Assembly: GCA_002842515.1 (NCBI GenBank)
Contig: PHDC01000001.1
Coordinates: 1,798,001-1,862,000 of the forward strand
DNA length: 64,000 bases
Source: Bacteroidetes bacterium HGW-Bacteroidetes-5
GTDB taxonomy: Bacteria; Bacteroidota; Bacteroidia; Bacteroidales; UBA932
Direction of reading: 5' to 3'
The notes beneath the pieces were generated by a model, which made no database searches, was not told the DNA's origin, and saw only the letters and a program-made list of their open reading frames with translations. Shown here one piece after another: positions 61,624 through 64,000 of the stretch. The first letter of the stretch is position 1. Every line of letters starts with the position of its first letter. The position numbers and the translations under genes are program-made.

Positions 61624-63138
61624 ATGACTAAGAAAAGCCGTTTTGCCCGAGTGTTAGACACTATTGAGGTTGTTGGAAACCGACTGCCACATCCGGCAAC
61701 CCTATTTTTAATGATGGCAGCTCTTGTGGCTCTGCTATCCTGGTGGGCATCTGCAGCCGGTCTGCAGGCAACACATCCGGCCACAGGAGAGATTGTGAGT
61801 GTGAAGAATCTGCTTAATGCAGATGGAATTCGCTGGATCTACACCAATGTAGAGCACAATTTCGTGAAGTTTCCCCCTCTGGGCCTTGTTCTGGTGATTA
61901 TGATCGGTATTGGAGTTGCCGAGGGTTCGGGGCTCTTTACTGTTCTGGTTCGCCAGCTTGTATTGGGTGCTCCCAAGAAGTTGATTACTGCTGCGATTAT
62001 TATTGCGGGTATCTTCTCTCACTTGGCATCTGAGGTTGGTTATGTGATTCTGATACCTTTGGGAGCGATGATTTTCCACGCTCTGGGAAGGCACCCTATG
62101 GCGGGTTTTGCTGCCGCATTTGCTGGGGTGAGTGCAGGTTTCGGCTCCAACTTCTTAATCGGGTCGGTGGATCCTATTTTGGCTGGGCTCTCAACATCTG
62201 CAGCGCAGATTATTGACCCCGAAATGAATATCAACCCTATGGTAAACTACTTCTTTATGTTTGCCAGTGCGGTGATGATTACAATTGTGGGGACCTGGAT
62301 TACGGAGAAGATAATAGAACCGAGGCTCGGTGTCTATGGCGGGACAGAAAAACCGCTTGAAATTGAGCAACTTACCAAGGTTGAGAAAAAGGGTTTGCGC
62401 TGGGCAGGGTATGGCACCCTGATTTTCATTGCTTTAATGGCGTGGACTATTATTCCGGAAGATGGTCTGCTACGTGACCCGCAGACTGGTGGAATCCTAA
62501 GATCTCCTTTCTTTTCGGGAATAGTGGTGGGGCTGCTTCTGCTCTTCTTTATTCCGGGTCTTATTTACGGGATTATTGTAAAAACAATCAAGAACGACAA
62601 GGATGTTGTAAAGCATATGACCCACTCTATGAAGGGTTTAGGGGGATATATCGTGTTGGTATTTTTTGCTGCCCAGTTTATCTATTGGTTCAACTACTCA
62701 AATCTCGGCCTGGTGCTGGCAATTGACGGCGCTCAGTTCCTGAGCCATATTGGCTTTACGGGAATTCCTCTTATACTTGCATTCCTGTTGTTATCTGCTT
62801 TTCTCAATATGTTTATGGGGAGCGCATCTGCAAAATGGGCCATTATGGCACCGGTATTTATTCCGATGTTTATGATTTTGGGTTATCACCCCGGTTTTAC
62901 TCAGGCCGCATTTAGGATTGGCGACTCAGTAACCAATGTAATTACCCCGATGATGAGCTATTTTGCTCTTATTGTGACATATGCACAACGCTACGACGAG
63001 AAGAACGGAATCGGCACCATAATTTCACTGATGATTCCTTACACAGTAATCTTTATGATTATCTGGGCAATACTCATAACAGTGTGGATGCTGCTCGGAA
63101 TTCCTGTAGGATTTGACGGGCCGGTATATTTGCCTTAA
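61624..63138 (+). CDS. AbgT-family transporter
   Basis: A 504-residue inner-membrane protein with about eleven hydrophobic segments, matching the AbgT family, whose members import p-aminobenzoyl-glutamate or export sulfonamides. Recognisable parts are VLDTIEVVGNRLPHPATLFLMM in pieces, PPLGLVLVIMIGIGVAEGSGLF, AGVSAGFGSNFLIGSVDPILAGLS, and MGSASAKWAIMAPVFIPMFM. The substrate in this organism is not evident. It follows element F. Confidence 0.92.
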   Translation: MTKKSRFARVLDTIEVVGNRLPHPATLFLMMAALVALLSWWASAAGLQATHPATGEIVSVKNLLNADGIRWIYTNVEHNFVKFPPLGLVLVIMIGIGVAEGSGLFTVLVRQLVLGAPKKLITAAIIIAGIFSHLASEVGYVILIPLGAMIFHALGRHPMAGFAAAFAGVSAGFGSNFLIGSVDPILAGLSTSAAQIIDPEMNINPMVNYFFMFASAVMITIVGTWITEKIIEPRLGVYGGTEKPLEIEQLTKVEKKGLRWAGYGTLIFIALMAWTIIPEDGLLRDPQTGGILRSPFFSGIVVGLLLLFFIPGLIYGIIVKTIKNDKDVVKHMTHSMKGLGGYIVLVFFAAQFIYWFNYSNLGLVLAIDGAQFLSHIGFTGIPLILAFLLLSAFLNMFMGSASAKWAIMAPVFIPMFMILGYHPGFTQAAFRIGDSVTNVITPMMSYFALIVTYAQRYDEKNGIGTIISLMIPYTVIFMIIWAILITVWMLLGIPVGFDGPVYLP

Positions 63139-63142
63139 CCGA

Positions 63143-63217
63143 TGCAGATTGTCAATTGAATAAAATGTGCAGTTTGTCTATTGAATAAAATGTGCAGATT
63201 ATTTACTGAATAACGAT
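63143..63217. repeat. 25-bp tandem repeat overlapping the uxuA end
   Basis: Three units of 25 bp begin with TGCAG at 63143, 63168 and 63193; the first two share TATTGAATAAAATG-type sequence almost exactly. The third contains the uxuA stop codon (63199-63201), so the gene end has been copied outward, as at miaA. Confidence 0.7.
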
Positions 63218-64000
63218 TTTGCAATTCCCATCTCCAACCCCCGGAGTTCTGCTATTCCCCTTAACCGGCCAATGCAGGAGTATCCGGGGTTGCTCTTTTT
63301 TGTGAGATCGTCACAAATCTGGTGTCCGTGATCGGGCCTGAGGGGTATTGAAACCTCTCTCTTTTGCTCTATCTCAAGCAGGGCTTTCATCACCTTGTAC
63401 ATATCCACATCTCCTTCAAGATGGTTGGCTTCGTAGAAGCTGCCATCGTCATCTCTTTTTGTGCTTCTAAAGTGAACAAAATTTATGCGGTTGGAGAATC
63501 TGTGCATAATATCAACCAGATCATTATCTGAGCGAACACCGAATGAGCCGGTACAGAGGCACAACCCATTTGAAACATTGGGAACCTCTTTGAGAAGCTT
63601 TTCAAAATCCTCGGCTGTACTAAGAATTCGGGGTAACCCAAAAATAGGGTAGGGTGGGTCATCGGGGTGAATTACCAGTTTTATCTCAAACTTATCTGCA
63701 ACAGGGGTAATCTCTTTAAGGAACAGAATGAGGTTAGACCTAAGTTTATGGGCATCAATGCCGGAGTATACATTGAGTGCTTGTCTGAACTGCTCTATAG
63801 AAAAGCTCTCTTCCGACCCGGGCAGCCCGGCAATAATATTTTTGGTGATGGTATCTCTCTCTTGTTGTGACATCTGCTTAAACCTCTCCTCTGCTCTAGC
63901 TATCTCTGCCGGGGTGTACTCTGCAAATGCCCCCTCTCTATTGAGCAGAAAGAGATCAAATGCAACAAAAGCATCTCTTTCGAACCTTAGCGCTTTTGAA
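63199..64000 (-). CDS. uxuA: Mannonate dehydratase (5' partial)
   Basis: UxuA dehydrates D-mannonate to 2-keto-3-deoxygluconate in hexuronate breakdown. The frame stays open to the right edge ([20 protein letters not shown] in pieces), so the start lies outside the window and the ATG at 63873 is internal. The visible 267 residues include [20 protein letters not shown] in pieces, [40 protein letters not shown] in pieces and [11 protein letters not shown], all UxuA hallmarks including the metal-binding Asp/His. The end [13 protein letters not shown] is also typical. Confidence 0.95.
   Translation of the reverse strand, partial: SKALRFERDAFVAFDLFLLNREGAFAEYTPAEIARAEERFKQMSQQERDTITKNIIAGLPGSEESFSIEQFRQALNVYSGIDAHKLRSNLILFLKEITPVADKFEIKLVIHPDDPPYPIFGLPRILSTAEDFEKLLKEVPNVSNGLCLCTGSFGVRSDNDLVDIMHRFSNRINFVHFRSTKRDDDGSFYEANHLEGDVDMYKVMKALLEIEQKREVSIPLRPDHGHQICDDLTKKSNPGYSCIGRLRGIAELRGLEMGIAKSLFSK

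Overview
The window looks like the chromosome of a Bacteroidota bacterium, most likely order Bacteroidales. The reasons are a SusC/SusD pair under an ECF sigma/FecR pair, a purH-mreBCD-mrdA-rodA cluster, DUF4153 and 6-bladed beta-propeller proteins, scarce Shine-Dalgarno sequences, and many start sites preceded by a TAnnTTTG -7 box (for example 9176, 17617, 26982, 27011, 53530, 56535, 59714). Genus cannot be settled from the sequence alone. No rRNA, tRNA, CRISPR array, transposase or phage gene was seen.

Layout. 1-2006: end of an rRNA-type methyltransferase, then lgt. 2022-8653: a leftward Cus/Czc-type metal efflux locus with two small His-rich proteins. 8708-11302: smpB, divergent miaA, and a secreted SGNH hydrolase. 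11579-13010: a hipBA toxin-antitoxin module bracketed by two near-identical 128-bp repeats. 13318-19812: MscS channel, gcvP, and an acyl-CoA carboxylase beta subunit with a biotin carrier. 19781-26965: leftward operon purH-mreB-mreC-mreD-mrdA-rodA for the elongasome. 27041-35108: ispD, an Lrp regulator, a degenerate ureohydrolase, topA, a class A PBP and ddl. 35449-38562: DUF4153 membrane protein with a LytTR/LytS two-component pair. 38698-47647: ECF sigma, FecR, SusC-like, SusD-like and a secreted thioredoxin-domain protein. 47891-49557: an AbiE type IV toxin-antitoxin pair. 49660-64000: a phosphoesterase/PQQ fusion, prmC, a Trp-attenuated trpB2, a beta-propeller lipoprotein, an EamA transporter, radA, a serine hydrolase, an AbgT transporter and part of uxuA.

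Three things stand out. (1) Intergenic space holds at least ten short inverted-repeat elements in related size classes (five of 124-125 bp, three of 128 bp, two others). All lie at gene 3' ends and none lies between divergent genes. In four cases the terminal repeat itself supplies the host gene's stop codon (mscS, prmC, trpB, the serine hydrolase). A GC-rich REP-like word sits beside several of them. (2) Many conserved proteins carry in-frame minisatellites in surface loops or tails. Two neighbouring genes (the phosphoesterase and prmC) carry arrays of exactly the same size, six units of 18 bp, built on the word ATCTGCA, which also looks strongly over-represented in the window. (3) The stand-alone trpB2 is preceded by a leader peptide with three consecutive Trp codons, a terminator, and a candidate antiterminator pairing, which together make a compact attenuator.

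Functionally the window mixes housekeeping (cell-wall elongation, translation quality control, isoprenoid and purine synthesis, DNA topology and repair) with envelope and metal-stress functions and two toxin-antitoxin modules.
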